Shown here: positions 52,001 through 61,107 of the stretch, piece after piece
How the letters are laid out: each line of letters opens with the position of its first letter
Position numbering within the stretch: the first letter of the stretch is position 1
Assembly (NCBI RefSeq): GCF_963082655.1
Contig: NC_081555.1
Location: 148,777,116-148,841,115 of the forward strand
From: Stomoxys calcitrans
Lineage: Eukaryota > Arthropoda > Insecta > Diptera > Muscidae
DNA: 64,000 nt
Direction of reading: 5' to 3'
Position numbers and translations under genes: made by a program
The notes under the pieces: generated by a model
Database searches by the model: none
What the model saw: only the letters and a program-made list of their open reading frames with translations
What the model was told of the DNA's origin: nothing

Positions 52001-53872
52001 GGGTCAGTGAGTTGTGTTAGGCCCTTCGACATCCTTCTTCAATTTGGCCCAGATCGGTCCAGATTTGGATATAGCTGCTATATAGACCCATCTCTCTATT
52101 TAAGGTTTTGGGCCCATAAAAGGCCCATTTATTGTCCGATTTCGCCGAAATTTGGGACAGTGAGTTGTGTTAAGCCTTTTAAAATTCTTCTTCAATTTGG
52201 CTCAGATCGGTCCAGATTTGGATATAGCTGCCATATAGTCCGATCCCTCGATTTAAGGTCTTGGGCCCATAAAAGGCGCATTTATAGTCCGATTTCGCCG
52301 AAATTTGGCACAATGAGTTGTGTTAGGTCCTTCAAAGTTATTCTTTAATTTGGCTCAGATCGGTCCAGATTTGGATATAGCTGCCATATAGACCGATGTT
52401 TCGATTTAAGGTTTTGACCTTATAAAAGGCGCATTTATTATCCGATTTCGCCGAAATTTGGGACAGTGAGTTGCATTAGGCTCAACAACTTTCTGCAATT
52501 TTGCCCAGATGGATTCAGATTTGGATATTGCAGTCATATAGACCGATCTCTCGATTTAAGGTTTTGGGCCCATAAAAGGCGCATTTATAATCCGATTTCG
52601 CTGAAATTTGACACATTGACTTATGTTAGGCTTTTCGATTGCCCTCTTTTATTTGGCCCAGATCGGTTCATATTTGGATATAGCTGCCATATAGACCGAT
52701 CTCTCGATTTAAGGTTTTGGTCCCATAAAAAGCAGATTTATAATTCGATTTCGCTGAAATTTGACACATTGGCTTATGTTAGGCTTTTCGACGGCCCTCT
52801 TTTATTTGGCCCAGATCGGTTCATATTTGGATATAGCTGCCATATAGATCAATCTCTCGATTTAAGGTCTTGGTCCCATAAAAAGCTGATTTATTATCCT
52901 ATTTCGCTGAAATTTGACACATTGACTTATGTTAGGCTTTTCGATTGCCCTCTTTTATTTGGCCCAAATCGGTTCATATTTGGATATAGCTGCCATATAG
53001 ACCGATCTCTCGATTAAAGTCTTGGTCCCATAAAAAGCAGATTTATAATCCGATTTGCTGAAATTTGACACATTGACTTAAGTTATAGCTGCCATATAGA
53101 TCAATCTCTCGATTTAAGGTTTTGGGCCCATAAAAGACACATTTATTGTCCGATTTCGCCGAAATTTGGGACAGTGAGTTGTGTTAGGCCCTTTAATTGC
53201 CCTCTTTTATTTAGCCCAGATCGGTTCATATTTGGATATAGCTGCCATATATACCAATCCGTCGATTAAAGTCTTGGCCCCATAAAAAGCACATTTATAA
53301 TCCAATTTCGCTGAAATTTGACACATTGACTTATGTAAGGATCGAAGTTTGCCCCTGTTCCTTAGTGGAATGTTCATGGGCAAAATTTGCATTTTGACTT
53401 ATGTAAGGCTTTTCGACTGCCCTCTTTTATTTAGCACAGATCGGTTCATATTTGGATATAGCTGCCATATATACCAATCCCTCGATTAATGTCTTGGCCC
53501 CATAAAAAGCACATTTATAATCCGATTTCGCTGAAATTAGACACAGTGACTTATGTCAGGCTTTTCGACATCCGTGTCGTATATGATTCAGATCGGTCTA
53601 TATTTGGATATGGCTACCAAAAAGACTATCGGATAAGTTATGCATTTTTCACCGGATTATGACCAGCGGTGTTTTACATATATACCCGAGGTGGTGGATA
53701 TGCAAAGTTCGGCCCAGCCGAATTTAACGCCTTATTACTTGTTTTTCTAATTCTTTCATTTTATTTCTTTGTAATCAAACGTTTTGTTATTCTTTTTTCA
53801 GATTCCACGTCCGAGAAGACATCGCCATCCAAATCGAAACAGCGTAAAAATCAACGTAAAGATAAGCGTTAA
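38866..53872 (+). CDS. PPM1H: PP2C-type protein phosphatase, PPM1H/J/M branch, complete coding gene in 3 exons
   Basis: The coding join is 38866-40081, 45262-45987 and 53802-53872: 670 residues, GT-AG introns, both splitting a codon after its first base. It is a metal-dependent Ser/Thr phosphatase. In vertebrates PPM1H dephosphorylates Rab proteins marked by LRRK2. Seen here: N-terminal MFANIKSRFLATVIAPDLP, like the family's membrane-targeting helix; LPWGTGYAECVNSGKSEWNE (~108-127); the metal-binding IFDGHAG (D134); MYVANAGDSRAVL (D248); VTRGFGDHDL (~365); VMATDGLWDV (D422); VDDISV (D484-485). A ~110-residue insert between GDSRAVL and VTRGFGD fits the family's flap. Residues ~500-670 form an E/K-rich tail ending in the basic KSKQRKNQRKDKR. 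The start fits CCAAAAATG. Both introns are packed with transposons. The exact paralogue (H, J or M) is not settled by eye. Confidence 0.93.
40676..41140 (-). repeat. Repeat family X, copy 1 (reverse)
   Basis: It contains TTGTTGTAGCTACATTTTCA, GGCGCCAATAACTCGCC, GACTGCCCTTGCAGCTACTC and GAACACCACACAGATCGGAC, ending in a GTGCCGGG-type block. The same text occurs at 44216-44500, 44700-45040 and 50480-50895. The TTGTTG end resembles a simple-repeat tail, so a SINE or a LINE 3' end is likely; no coding frame is seen. Confidence 0.65.
41341..41431. repeat. 18-bp minisatellite, five units
   Basis: The unit is GATTTTGCACGGCTTTTC, repeated about five times with single changes. The minus strand translates to QNRKAV repeats, a by-product. 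Confidence 0.9.
41440..41760 (-). pseudogene. LINE RNase H fragment (family E), copy 1
   Basis: On the minus strand a frame reads GHNGIKGNERVEDLAVKV, the last conserved block of a LINE RNase H. It is followed by RTAKILRGYPDRENTRLLLK and ESKKEVSITFG. It matches 51225-51600 in the same orientation. Confidence 0.65.
42300..42735 (-). pseudogene. LINE 3' end (family F) nested in family B
   Basis: The minus frame 42735-42386 reads GLNNIHADTVADAVIGYRVN, RVVLAQLRSGRWSRLNSHRA and DRTIHVTCLTARPDPLDSDL. This is the C-terminal end of a different LINE. It ends in an (ACAACA)n tail at 42300-42320. The family-B thumb stops at 42735 and its connector resumes at 42300, so family F was inserted, 5'-truncated, into family B. 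Confidence 0.7.
42920..43020 (+). repeat. CAA-tailed repeat end
   Basis: The text GGCAGCCGGTTGTACGTACC, GGATTGACCCGATGGAGTT and a final ACAACAACAACAAC tail recur at 44605-44700. It is a dispersed element end with a simple-repeat tail. Confidence 0.55.
43670..44215. other. LINE-like debris and spacer
   Basis: 43670-43910 may continue the LINE toward its 5' side (minus strand), but the frames are broken. 43910-44215 shows nothing that I recognise. Confidence 0.3.
44216..45045 (+). repeat. Repeat family X, copies 2 and 3 (forward)
   Basis: One copy lies at about 44216-44580 and another at about 44700-45035. Both carry GAGCACCACACAG-like and GAGTACCACACGG-like starts, a GTGGTGTTCATTGCTGTCAC block, GGATAGTGGAATGCTCCATA, then GGCCGGGCGGTACGGGC and CACATGAAAATGTGG. 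They are separated by the CAA-tailed end at 44605-44700. Confidence 0.65.
45262..45987 (+). CDS. PPM1H: PPM1H-like exon 2: second half of core and acidic tail
   Basis: It encodes residues 406-648 in part. It begins EEQNEDGDYGILVMATDGLW, carries VDDISVIVIPVHQYYKEHIE, and continues in a coiled-coil-like REYRERLERERAAQAVEAKE and a long E/K/S-rich tail. The donor is ATAG|GTAAAT. If intron 2 is not removed the frame ends two codons later (G-K-stop), giving a protein that lacks only the basic last 23 residues. Confidence 0.92.
46467..46704. mobile_element. Mariner-derived MITE, copy 3
   Basis: It is 238 bp with both TTGGGTTGCCC ends and TA flanks. It is close to the copies at 4057 and 61186. Confidence 0.92.
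46705..46920. other. AT-rich intron spacer
   Basis: No feature is recognised in this short stretch between the MITE and the mini-me element. Confidence 0.35.
46921..48978 (+). mobile_element. Mini-me-like element interrupted by a SINE
   Basis: The left end is TGTTCGGCCGGGCCGAACTT followed by ACCCACCACCTCGGGTATAT. About eight units follow with TATGGGCTTCAGACCC, GGGAGATCGGTCTATATGGC and TTTCAGCGAAATCGGATAAA. The right block is GGGCGGACAGACACACGGAC, ATATATATACTTTGTAGG and CCTACGGTGGCGGGTATAAA. A SINE (47180-47472) lies in the first unit. The 115-residue open frame inside is made of repeat units. Confidence 0.8.
47180..47472 (-). mobile_element. SINE family 1 inside a mini-me unit
   Basis: It runs from the tail TTTCCCATGAACATTCCACT to the head GCGCTACGGTGGCCTCC. 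The mini-me unit it splits resumes with CCAACCAACTCTCTATTTAA; the flanks share a diverged short repeat (AACCAAC). Confidence 0.8.
48978..49532 (+). repeat. Two direct copies of a ~150-bp segment
   Basis: AAAATTATTCAAAAATTTGT begins both 48978 and 49379, and the match runs about 150 bp to GAAATGATTTTTAGTA. Each copy follows a mini-me right end (GGTGGCGGGTATA and GGTGGTGTGTATA). Between them lies an AATTAATT-rich run (49190-49275). Confidence 0.85.
49670..50440 (-). pseudogene. Mariner-like transposase remnant, second family
   Basis: On the minus strand, 50019-49801 reads MTPLDYLLWGYVKSMIYAKK, then ETIDKLRMNIEREIAAVSAG and VENWVQCLDFCKRARAGH, the end of the catalytic domain including the last Asp in PLDY. 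Upstream pieces (50150-50440) are broken by frameshifts. It differs from the 27168-27885 copy. Confidence 0.7.
50480..50895 (-). repeat. Repeat family X, copy 4 (reverse)
   Basis: It has the same order of blocks as 40751-41115: TTGTAGCCACATTTTCATGT, GGCGCCAATAACTTGTCATG, GACTGCCGTTGCAGCTACTC and GAACACCACACAGATCGGAC. Confidence 0.7.
50896..51185. other. Unassigned intron stretch
   Basis: Nothing is recognised here apart from a text (GCCAGTTATCGACTTGTTGT) like that near SINE and LINE edges. Confidence 0.3.
51190..51600 (-). pseudogene. LINE RNase H fragment (family E), copy 2
   Basis: It matches 41440-41760 over CTCGTCTTCTCACGATCTGG, TTTTCGCCGTCCTACCGACC and GACCCGAAAGGCTTCGGATT. It is joined directly to a mini-me array at about 51600. 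Confidence 0.6.
51600..53742 (-). mobile_element. Inverted mini-me-like element with about 11 units
   Basis: The units carry CAGATCGGTCCAGATTTGGA, TATAGCTGCCATATAGACCG, AAGGTCTTGGGCCCATAAAA and GCCGAAATTTGG(C/G)ACAGTG. The element ends with the inverted left terminus, ATACCCGAGGTGGTGGATAT, GTTCGGCCCAGCCGAA and TTACTTGTTT, about 60 bp before the last coding exon of the phosphatase. A SINE tail fragment lies at 53343-53396. Open frames of 139 and 183 residues inside are repeat by-products. Confidence 0.82.
53343..53396 (+). repeat. SINE family 1 tail fragment
   Basis: GAAGTTTGCCCCTGTTCCTT and GGAATGTTCATGGGCAAAAT are the tail of family 1. A short repeat (TTGACTTATGTAAGG) lies on both sides, at about 53327-53341 and 53394-53408, which looks like a ~15-bp target duplication around a very truncated insert. 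Confidence 0.65.
53802..53872 (+). CDS. PPM1H: PPM1H-like exon 3: basic C-terminus
   Basis: It completes the split codon to Asp and encodes DSTSEKTSPSKSKQRKNQR then KDKR and TAA. The strongly basic end follows an acidic tail. The acceptor TTCTTTTTTCAG is good and the frame fits. Confidence 0.85.
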
Positions 53873-55240
53873 ACAAGAGTAGAAGACATTATCAGTTTCT
53901 AATTAGAAATTATTCATAAATAATTAGCAGTAGAGAAAACAACAAAAACAAATAAAAGTGACGATAAAAAAAGTTTAAGCGCCCATAAAAAAAAGCCAAA
54001 CAAAGTGGCAGGCATACAATCCATGAATTGTGAATGCTGTTTCATTTTCTATGTACATTTATTTTTCCTATATATTTTCTTAATTATTTTTAGTCATATA
54101 AAATTATTCTCGTATATATATTTTTTTAGCATACTTAGCATATTTATGACTTGACAGACTTCTTGACTTTCCATGATAAAAGCTAAAAAATAGAACAATT
54201 TCAATGCCTATTTATTTTTTTATTCTAATATAGTAAAGCGCCAAAACCCTCTCAACGACCACATTTTAAGAACTAATAGCAGAAATTGCCAAACACAAAT
54301 TGTAAAACCCAGAGACTTTTAAGAGCTCTACGATGTTCTTTTTTAGATTTATTTCATTTATTTATTTGACTTGACATTCTGTAAAATATTTAACTATCTA
54401 TCCATCTATCTAGCTATGCTTTTACCACCACACAAACATTTATTAAACAATTATTATCAAATCAATAAGAAGAAGAGAAACAAAAACAAAAATGTAGAGA
54501 TAAAAAGTTAATGAATACAATATAATAAACAGATGATAATAAGAAACTTTTGAGTGAATATTTTTCGTCGTTATTTATCTCACACAACCAACCTACAACC
54601 CAAAAAAAAACACACACACACAACAATTCGAATTGTAACAAAAATCAATTAAAAATTTTGCAATAATTATAAAAAACCAACAAATTTTTGGAAATTAAAA
54701 AAAAATTGAAATAAAATTAAAATATAAAATGCATAAATATTTACAAATTCTAATATCTTATATTGTTTATACCATAAATAAACCCGAAGAACTTAGTTTT
54801 AATATAAATAAATAAAAACAAACGTATTTGCATAAAAACAAAACAAAAACCACAAAATAATTGCTTATAGTGTGTTTTATTTATTTTGCGCCGCTGCCCA
54901 CAGATAAGTTTTAATACCTTTTGTTATTGACTTTTTATAGCACCTTCTTATCGGTACTTTGCCGTACTACAAATTGTCAACCCTTGGTAATTAGTTTTGC
55001 GCCTATCTCCTTGCAGTCATATTAATGTCGTTTGTCGTTTGTCTATTCTCTATTTATTAATTGCTGTGAACCAAAGCCCATTGGGATTAATATTTCCTGT
55101 ATCTTTTCGCCGCCCATTGAATTTGGGGGAAAATGAGGCCGCGAAAGAATTTTATTAAAGATATCGAACTAATTATGTGAAATTACATTTTATGCATACA
55201 GACCGTAGGGTTCTCTGTTTTTATTAAAAACAGAAAATTA
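53873..55240 (+). promoter_or_regulatory. PPM1H: PPM1H-like 3' UTR and AT-rich flank
   Basis: Poly(A) signal candidates are AATAAA at 53951 and others near 54525 and 54710-54810. The stretch is very AT-rich with CA-rich patches (54600-54625) and no transposon that I recognise. Which signal is used cannot be told from sequence. Confidence 0.5.
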
Positions 55241-56165
55241 AAAAAAAAAATGGACGAATGAAAGGTATTCGGGAGTAGATTACGAATATGGTCCGGTAGG
55301 AGCAATAGGCTATATAAGTTTTTGATATCGCAAGGGGGGTGGACCCTTACTTACCTTACTTACCCCATAAGTACCACCCAAAACTAAAAGTGGACCGATT
55401 GGAGTAGAGTACGATTTTCATATTAAAAATTGAGTCCAAGTAATTGGGCGGCCGCCCCGACCCCAAAACCCCCCAAATTGGTTTATTGGACGATAATGAC
55501 AATATGGGACTCGAATGAGAGGTATTCGCGAGTAGATTACGAATATGGTCAGGAAGGAGGTATAGGCTATGTAATTTGTTGATGTTGGAAGGGGGCGGAC
55601 CCTCCCCCGTTACCACAAAAACACCACCCAAAATCAAAAGTTGACCGATAGGGACAATATGGGTATCAAATAAAAGTTATTGAAGAGTAGAAAGCTGTAT
55701 ATATATATCAATATAGGACTGAAATGAAAGGTATTCGGGAGTAGACCACAGATATGACATAAAAAACGAGGTCCAATTAATCCCGATAAGCACCCCAAAT
55801 GGGAATACTACTCAATCATAGCTTGATGAAACTTAAATGATAGGCATTTGAGAGCAGATTACGAATATGACATTAAACTTTGGGTCCAAGAACCTAGGTG
55901 GTCTTTTACCTCCTAAAATCGCCTCCAATAGGTTATATGACCTATCAAAACAATGGGGAATCAAGTGATAGATTTTTTTGAGTTGAGTGCGTTATTCAAC
56001 GTGGCAGTGTGGCGCACAACCCTCATATAGACGCCCTCCACCAAACGGCTGTATACACCAATCATGGGGTTAAATTAAAGGTATAAGGTTGTGTACTGCG
56101 AATTTGATATCATTATTCTGCTCATATATCTAGCGGACCACCTCACCCCAAAACAGTCGATCAAC
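55241..56165. repeat. Imperfect repeats with GTATTCGGGAGTAGA motif
   Basis: The phrase AAAGGTATTCGGGAGTAGA or a close variant appears near 55262, 55521 and 55727, and a weaker one near 55840. It is followed by TTACGAATATGG(T/A)C and a C-rich stretch (CCACCCAAAA). A similar phrase is near 57900-57920. The unit length is irregular (about 110-260 bp). The family is unknown to me. Confidence 0.5.
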
Positions 56166-56269
56166 TATAATGACCTAACGGGACAGAGTGTGATTTAATT
56201 AATGTGTAGGCCGCCATAGCCCCGAAATTAAAACATTCAGCGGACAGCAGGAGCAGTGTTGCAACCTTG

Positions 56270-57612
56270 AACGATAAGGTTGCAATCATTTTTAGCTCAC
56301 CGATAGGTCTATATATGGCAGTTATATCCAAATATGAACCGATCAAATTAACAAAGGATGTCGAAAGACCAAACACAATTCACTGTCCCAAATTTCAGCA
56401 AAATCGGATAATAAATGTGGCTTTTATGGGCCTAAGACCCTAAATCGGCTATATCCAAATCTGGACCGATCTGGGCCAAATTTAAGAAGGATGTCGAGGG
56501 ACCTAACACAATTCACTATCCCAAATTTCGGCGAAATCGGACAACAAATGCGCCGTTTATGGGCCCAAAACCTTAAATCCCGAGATCAATCTATATGGCA
56601 GCTATATTCAAATCTGAACCGATCTGGGCTAAATTGAAGAAGGACGTCGAAGAGCCTAAATAAATTCACTGTCTCAAATTTCAGCGATATCGGACAAAAA
56701 ATGCGCCTTTTATGGACCCAAAACCTAAAACCGAGATACCGGTCAATATGGCAGCTATATCCAAATCATGACCGATTGTGCCATTTTGCAGAAGTATGTC
56801 GAGCGGCTTAACTTAACTCACTGTCCCAAATTTCGACGACATCGGACAATAAATGCGCCTTTTATGGCCCAAAGCCTTACATCGAGAGATTGGTCTGTAT
56901 GGCAGCTATATCCAAATCTGGACCGATTTGGACCAAATTGAAGAAAGATTTCGAGGGGCCCAAGACAACTCACAGTCCCAAATTTCAGCAAAATCGGATA
57001 ATAAATGCGCCTTTTATGGGCCTCTGACCCTTAATCGGAGGATCGGTCTATATGGCAGCTATATCCAAATCTGGACCGATCTGGGCCAAATTGAAGAAGT
57101 ATGTCGAGGGGTCTAACACAACTCACTGTCCCAAATTTCAGCAAAATCGGATAATAAATGTGGTTTTTATGGGCCTAAGACCTTAAATCGGAGGATTGGT
57201 CTATATGGCAGCTTTACCCAAATCTGGACCGATCTTGGTCAAATTGACGAAGGATGTCAATTTCAGCAAAATCGGATAATAAATGTGGCTTTTATGGGCC
57301 TAAGACCCTAAATCGGCGGATCGGTCTATATGGGGGCTATATGAAGATATAGTCCGTATAGCCCATCTTCGAATTTTACCTGCTTATGGACAAAAAAAGA
57401 ATCTGTGCAAAATTTCAGCTCAATATTTCTATTTTTAAAGACTGTAGCGTGATTTCAACAGACAAACGGACGGACATGTCTAGATCGTCTTAGATTTTTA
57501 CGCTGATCAAGTATGTATATACTTTATAGTGTCGGAAATGGATATTTCGATGTATTGCAAACGGAATGACAAAATGAATATACCACCATCCTTTGGTGGT
57601 GGGTATAAAAAC
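56270..57612 (+). repeat. Mini-me-like element, units plus right end
   Basis: About seven units with TATATCCAAATCTGGACCGA, CCAAATTTCAGCAAAATCGG and AATGCGCCTTTTATGGGCC lead into the right block. That block is CAACAGACAAACGGACGGAC, ACTTTATAGTGTCGGAAATG and CCATCCTTTGGTGGTGGGTA. The left terminus is missing. Confidence 0.8.
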
Positions 57613-57939
57613 GAATTTGATATTTAATTGAAGAGCCGTATGTTTGGGGAACTGCCCCACCAGAAAACACCTCCCTACTATATAAAAGCTTTTTGAAGTT
57701 TAAATTGATTGATTTTCGGGAAATTGTCCTTGGGGTCTATCCCACCTTAAAACAGAATATATTTTCCGATCATGCCATTATGGGGCTCATATAAAATATA
57801 TTTGAAAGTAGAGCACGAAGCGTATATTTACATTAAGTGCCAAGTGTCTCCTCTAAACCGGAAATATTTACCAATACGATAATATATGACTCAAAAGAAA
57901 GGTATTTGGGAGTGGAGTACAAATTTACCCAGGAACCGA

Positions 57940-58195
57940 GAAGGGGCACACTTCTCACACATCAATGAAAGCTTTCCAATTCAAGTTTATATTCAATGAT
58001 AAGGGACTATTTTTATTGACGAGATCGAATGGCGTGCCGCAGTGCGACATCTCTTTGGGGAGATTTTTTTACATGACCATGCATAGCAAATGTCGCCAGC
58101 ATTAAGAGGGATCACCATCGCTGTAAATTTTGTCGGATGTTATCGGCAGGATTTGAACCCAGACGTTCAGCGAAATAGGCGGACATAGGCTGCGA
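57940..58195 (-). mobile_element. SINE family 1, diverged copy
   Basis: Body words are CACACTTCTCACACATCAAT, AATGGCGTGCCGCAGTGCGA and GGATTTGAACCCAGACGTTC at the B box. The outer edge of the head (the GGTGGCC end) is missing. Confidence 0.7.
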
Positions 58196-58618
58196 ATTCG
58201 ATATACATATTCAGGGCGTAGTGCCCCAACCCTAAAAGGATCTAAGAGAGTTAAGGAAGGCGCAGCGGAGCGGGCACGGTTCGGCTAGTCCCAAATAAAA
58301 AAAGATTTCAATATAAATTCAGTTTAAAATGATTTTCTGTATTTATTTTAAATATAATACAATGCTTTTTATTACATTTCATTATAATAATTATAATCAT
58401 TAAATATTTGTATATGCTATATTGAATTTTTCTTGTCAAATATTATATGTATATGTAGATATTTCAAATACGATCATATTATTCAAAAACAAAAGAAAAA
58501 CTTAACAAACAAAATAGGAAGTTTGAAATTAGTTTCCGGGTTTCGTTTTAAATTACTCAATGGCTAATACTCAGATTTGATATCCATATGAAGATAAAAT
58601 AAAAAAAAAAACAAAAAA
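58196..58618. other. AT-rich spacer
   Basis: No gene or repeat is recognised; it is very AT-rich from 58300 on. Confidence 0.35.
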
Positions 58619-60144
58619 AAAACAAGTAAGAGCGTGCTAAGTTCGGCCGGTCCGAATCTTATATACCCTCCACCATTGATCGCATTTGTCGAGTTCTATG
58701 CGCGGTATCTCTTTTTAGACAAACATAGAATATTGAATAAGAACTATTATGCTATTGGAGCTATATCAAGTTATAGTCCGATTCGGACCATAAATGAATG
58801 CTGAACATTGTAGAAGTCATTGTGTAATATTTCAGTTCATTCGGATAAGAATTGCGCCTTGTAGGGGCTCAAGAAGCAAAATCGAGAGATAGGTTTATAT
58901 GGGAGCTGTATCAAGCTATTGATCGATTCAGACTATATTAGACACGCATATTGAGGGTCATGAGAGCAACAGTTGTACAAAATTTCAGCCAAATCGGATG
59001 AGAATTACGCCCTCTAGAGGTTCAAGAAGTCAAGATCCCAGATCAGTTTATATGGCAGCTATATCAGGTTCTATACCGATTTACGTTATACTTTGCATAG
59101 TTATTGGAAGTCATAACAAAACACCTCATGCAAAATTTCAGTCAAATCGGATGAGAATTGCGCGCTCTATTGCCTGAAGAAATTAAGATCCAAGATCGGT
59201 TTATATGACAGCTATACCAGATTATGAACCGATTTAAATCATACTTAGCGTAGTTGTTGGAAGGGCTACCAAAACACTTCGTGCAAAATTTCAGTTAAAT
59301 CGGATGAGAATTGCGCCCTCTAGAGGTTCAAGAAGTCAAGACCCACGATGGGTTTATATGGCAGCCATATCAAAATATGGACCGATTTAAACCATACTTA
59401 GCGTAGTTGTTGGAAGGGCTACCAAAACACTACGCACAAAATTTCAGTTAGATCGGACGAGAATTGCGCCCTCTATAGGTTCAAGAAGTCAAGACCCAAA
59501 ATCGGTTTATATGGCAGTTATATCAAAACATGGACCGATGTTAACCATACTAAGCGAAGTTATTGGAAGTGATACCAAAACACTACGTGCAAAATTTCAG
59601 TTAAATCGGAAGAGAATTGCGCCCTCTATAGGCTCAAGAAGTCAAGACCCAAGATCGGTTTATATGGCAGCTATATCCAAAAATAAACCGATTTTAACCG
59701 CACTTAGCACAGTTTTTGGATATCATAACAAAACACGTCGGGCAAAATTTTATTCCAATCGGATAAGAATTGCGCCCTCTAGAGGCTCAAGAAGTCAAGA
59801 CCCAAGATCGGTTTATATGGCAGTTATATCAAAACATGAGCCGATTTAAACCATACTTAGCGTAGTTGTTGGAAGTGCTACCAAAACACTACATGCAAAA
59901 TTTCAATAAAATTGGATAAGAATTGCGCCTTTTAGAGGCTCAAGAAGTCAAGACCCAAGATCGGTTTATATGGCAGCTATATCAAAACAGTCGGACGGAC
60001 GGACGGACATGGCTAGATCGACTTAAAATGTCATATCAATCAAGAATATAAATACTTTATGGGGTCTTAGACGCATATTTCGAGTTGTTACAAACAGAAT
60101 GACGAAATTAGTATACCCCCATCCTATGGTGGAGGGTATAAAAA
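58619..60144 (+). mobile_element. Complete mini-me-like element, second subfamily
   Basis: The left end is AACAAGTAAGAGCGTGCTAA, GTTCGGCCGGTCCGAATC and CCCTCCACCATTGATCGCAT. About seven units of ~170 bp carry AGAATTGCGCCCTCTA, TCAAGAAGTCAAGACCC and GATCGGTTTATATGGCAGCT. The right end is GTCGGACGGACGGACGGACA, TTATGGGGTCTTAGACGCAT and CCCCATCCTATGGTGGAGGG. The ends are alike to those at 24565-25772, while the units differ. Confidence 0.82.
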
Positions 60145-61105
60145 CATGGGATTATCTACATTTCTTGGTACGTATTTTATTAGATTTTTTTATAATTTGT
60201 GAAGGAAAATAATAAAATTTCGAAAAGCAAAGAAGAAACTAAACATTACATCTATTCTTTTGATTATAAGAAACACAACACATAGGGAGACCGCGGAAAG
60301 GCAAAGGGTAGGTTGTACTCATATAAGGAGCATTTAATTTTTGTTTTTACTAATATTTTTTTTTAAACAGTTTTACAGAATTGTTAAAAAAGCAATGTGT
60401 TGGTTTTATTTTAATTACTAGAAATATTACAAAAAAATTACATTAAATTTATTTTGGATGTTTACTAAATTATTATTATTAACAAGTTTTTTTTATTTAA
60501 ATTTAATAAAAATGCAGTAAATTTTACTTTACATATAAAATGTATTTATTCACTTTTTTTTTGTTGCTAGTAAATATGTATATGTAAATATTAATCAATA
60601 TCTATTTAGTGTGTTTTATTTTTGTATACTTTTTTTGTTTTATATATGGTTTAAGGGGTTTTCAGCTATTTTTTTCATTATGGATAAAACTCTGTGTCAG
60701 CAATAATTAACAATTTAATTTTTGGGGGTTGTGTTGGCTTTTGTTTTTTTCGTTTTTTTTTTTATTTAATTAAATTAACTAAATTCATTTAACTTTTTAT
60801 TTAAGTATTCATATATGAATATTGTAGATTTGTTTGGTTTTTTAAATATTCTTTTGTTTGCTTTTTTATTTACCTTGATTTCCATTTTGCTTTTGGCTTT
60901 ATTAAATTTTTCACTAATATTTTTCACAAAAATACTTTTCTATTATTTCTGTTTTGTATGCAGGTAATTTGTTATAATATTGTTGGTTTAGGTTTTTTGT
61001 CCATTATTGTTTTGGATTTCGGAAAGATTGGGAAGAGTATTTTTATTTATATGTATATAAAAAAAGGGTGGACATAAGCAATTAATGTTTTCAAATAGAA
61101 AAAAA
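60145..61105. other. T-rich low-complexity spacer
   Basis: It has long T runs and A/T tracts (60350-61080) and no coding frame or named element. Confidence 0.5.
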
Positions 61106-61107
61106 AA

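Larger units (their letters stand above)
45988..53801 (+). other. PPM1H: PPM1H-like intron 2, repeat-filled
   Basis: The donor is GTAAAT and the acceptor ATTCTTTTTTCAG. It is 7.8 kb. Apart from its first ~480 bp (45988-46466, AT-rich, nothing recognised) it is almost all transposon. Confidence 0.85.

Noticed and set aside
51929..53017. Open frames of 139 and 183 residues that might be a repeat protein
   Set aside because: They follow the ~180-bp mini-me units and lose frame between units; other arrays give similar frames on either strand.
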